A stretch of DNA of 7,412 nucleotides. It comes from Cryomorphaceae bacterium. GTDB taxonomy: Bacteria; Bacteroidota; Bacteroidia; Flavobacteriales_G; Salibacteraceae. The notes under the pieces are model-generated. The model did not search any database. It saw only the letters and a program-made list of their open reading frames with translations, and was not told the origin of the DNA. The DNA lies in contig PXEK01000097.1 in the NCBI GenBank assembly GCA_003564735.1, positions 1 through 7,412 of the forward strand. Reading direction: 5' to 3'. Of this stretch, positions 6,751 to 7,412 are shown one piece after another; position 1 is the first letter of the stretch, and each line of letters opens with the position of its first letter. Made by a program: the position numbers and the translations under genes.

Positions 6751-7412
6751 CTATTTGGTAGAAATGTGAAAAACATTTCCTCTCAGCCTCGATGTATCGG
6801 CACCCTCTATAGTGTCTCGTAAAATTAATTTTCGAGCCTCGGGGGTGGTGAGCACCTCATCAACCGTTTTCACCGCTCCGGCGGGCACTTTACGTGCAAG
6901 TAATTTATCCATCAAATCGTCACGTTTGAGCGTTTTAGCCGCTTCACGCAACTGCTCCATTAAAGCATCACGATTTTGAACCCTTAACGCATTAGAAGAA
7001 AACCGTCGATCCTCAGTCAAATCAGTCCGCTCCAAAACACCACACAAATTTGCAAAGTGCTTTTGCGTACCCACCGCCAATACCACTTTACCGCCATCAG
7101 CGGTTTCAAGAATATCGCCATACGGCGCAATATTGGGGTGCTTTGTTCCTATAGGCTTAGCAACGTGACCCGCCATTAAAAAATTAGACGCCACATTCAC
7201 CAAAGAAGCCAAGGCTGCCTCGTACAAACTCACACGAATGCGCTTGGCTCGAGTATCTCCCTTTGCGGACTGCCACAACGCCGTGAGAACACCCTCTTTC
7301 AACTGATGGGCTGCCAAAACATCAATAAGGGCTACGGGAAGTTTAGCCGGTGCTTTTTGGTCAGAACCCGTCATACTGATAAACCCCGTTTCAGCTTGAA
7401 GCACCACATCAA
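6751..7412 (-). CDS. Family III (CaiB/BaiF) CoA-transferase, C-terminal part (5' end cut by window edge)
   Basis: The frame is open to the right edge and ends in TAG at 6751-6753. About 220 codons are present; whole family members are usually 360-420 residues, so roughly the N-terminal 40% is missing. The GTG at 7405-7407 is not a real start, because the sequence there, DVVLQAETGFISMTG, is the internal family motif usually written YDLVVQAETGLMSLTG. Numbering from that GTG, Asp29 in PVALID aligns with the catalytic aspartate (Asp169 of formyl-CoA transferase), which forms the acyl and CoA intermediates. VSLYEAALASLVNVASNFL (59-77), then KHPNIAPYGDILETADG and VVLAVG, complete the core. The usual GRGQ turn is replaced by KGDTRAKR. 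The enzyme would move CoA between carboxylic acids, or act as an acyl-CoA racemase; the substrate cannot be told. It is convergent with the secreted protein gene and unrelated in function. Confidence 0.9.
   Translation of the reverse strand, partial: DVVLQAETGFISMTGSDQKAPAKLPVALIDVLAAHQLKEGVLTALWQSAKGDTRAKRIRVSLYEAALASLVNVASNFLMAGHVAKPIGTKHPNIAPYGDILETADGGKVVLAVGTQKHFANLCGVLERTDLTEDRRFSSNALRVQNRDALMEQLREAAKTLKRDDLMDKLLARKVPAGAVKTVDEVLTTPEARKLILRDTIEGADTSRLRGNVFHISTK
7354..7369 (+). repeat. Dispersed motif copy C (inside CoA-transferase gene)
   Basis: The plus strand reads TTTTTGGTCAGAACCC, identical over 16 bases to copy B and over the 14-base core to copy A. It lies antisense within the codons for GSDQK, just before the catalytic-Asp segment. 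The protein shows no insertion or deletion there against the family spacing (15 residues from after TG to the Asp), so this copy did not arise by a simple insertion. Confidence 0.55.

Noticed and set aside
7405..7407. GTG as the start of the CoA-transferase
   Set aside because: It falls inside the conserved DVVLQAETG motif, and the frame stays open upstream to the window edge, so the true start lies outside the window.

Overview
The window looks like chromosomal DNA from a member of the Bacteroidota, probably a free-living, Flavobacteriales-like organism. Three things point there. The large protein at 4071-6716 ends in a type IX secretion (T9SS, type A) sorting tail, which is confined to this phylum. 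The start codons have A/T-rich leaders with no Shine-Dalgarno sequence. Several upstream regions carry the phylum's unusual -7 promoter box, TAnnTTTG. The genus cannot be fixed from the sequence alone.

Layout. From 1 to 3823 three genes lie on the minus strand. Read in their own direction they are: a Na+/phosphate cotransporter with a C-terminal PhoU-like domain (3823-2105); a DUF4197 lipoprotein (2025-1297) with its own well-formed promoter; and, 21 bases further on, an HTTM / vitamin K-dependent gamma-carboxylase-like membrane protein (1275-1) that runs off the left edge. From 3824 to 4070 is a 247-base divergent intergenic region with candidate promoters for both sides, a small inverted repeat and one copy of a dispersed short motif. 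From 4071 to 6716 on the plus strand is an 881-residue secreted protein with FG-GAP/VCBS repeats, two six-cysteine repeats and the T9SS tail. A strong intrinsic terminator follows at 6724-6749. From 6751 to the right edge, on the minus strand, is the C-terminal part of a family III (CaiB/BaiF) CoA-transferase, convergent with the secreted protein and sharing that terminator region.

How the genes relate. DUF4197 and HTTM probably form one transcription unit. The phosphate transporter, the secreted FG-GAP protein and the CoA-transferase look like separate housekeeping or accessory genes, not parts of one pathway. I see no mobile element, CRISPR array, RNA gene or defence system.

The most unusual signal is not a gene. 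It is a 14-base sequence, TTTGGTCAGAACCC, found three times in 7.4 kb: once in the HTTM gene, once between genes, and once in the CoA-transferase gene. Two of the copies match over 18 bases. This is far more than chance predicts and suggests a short dispersed genomic motif of unknown role.
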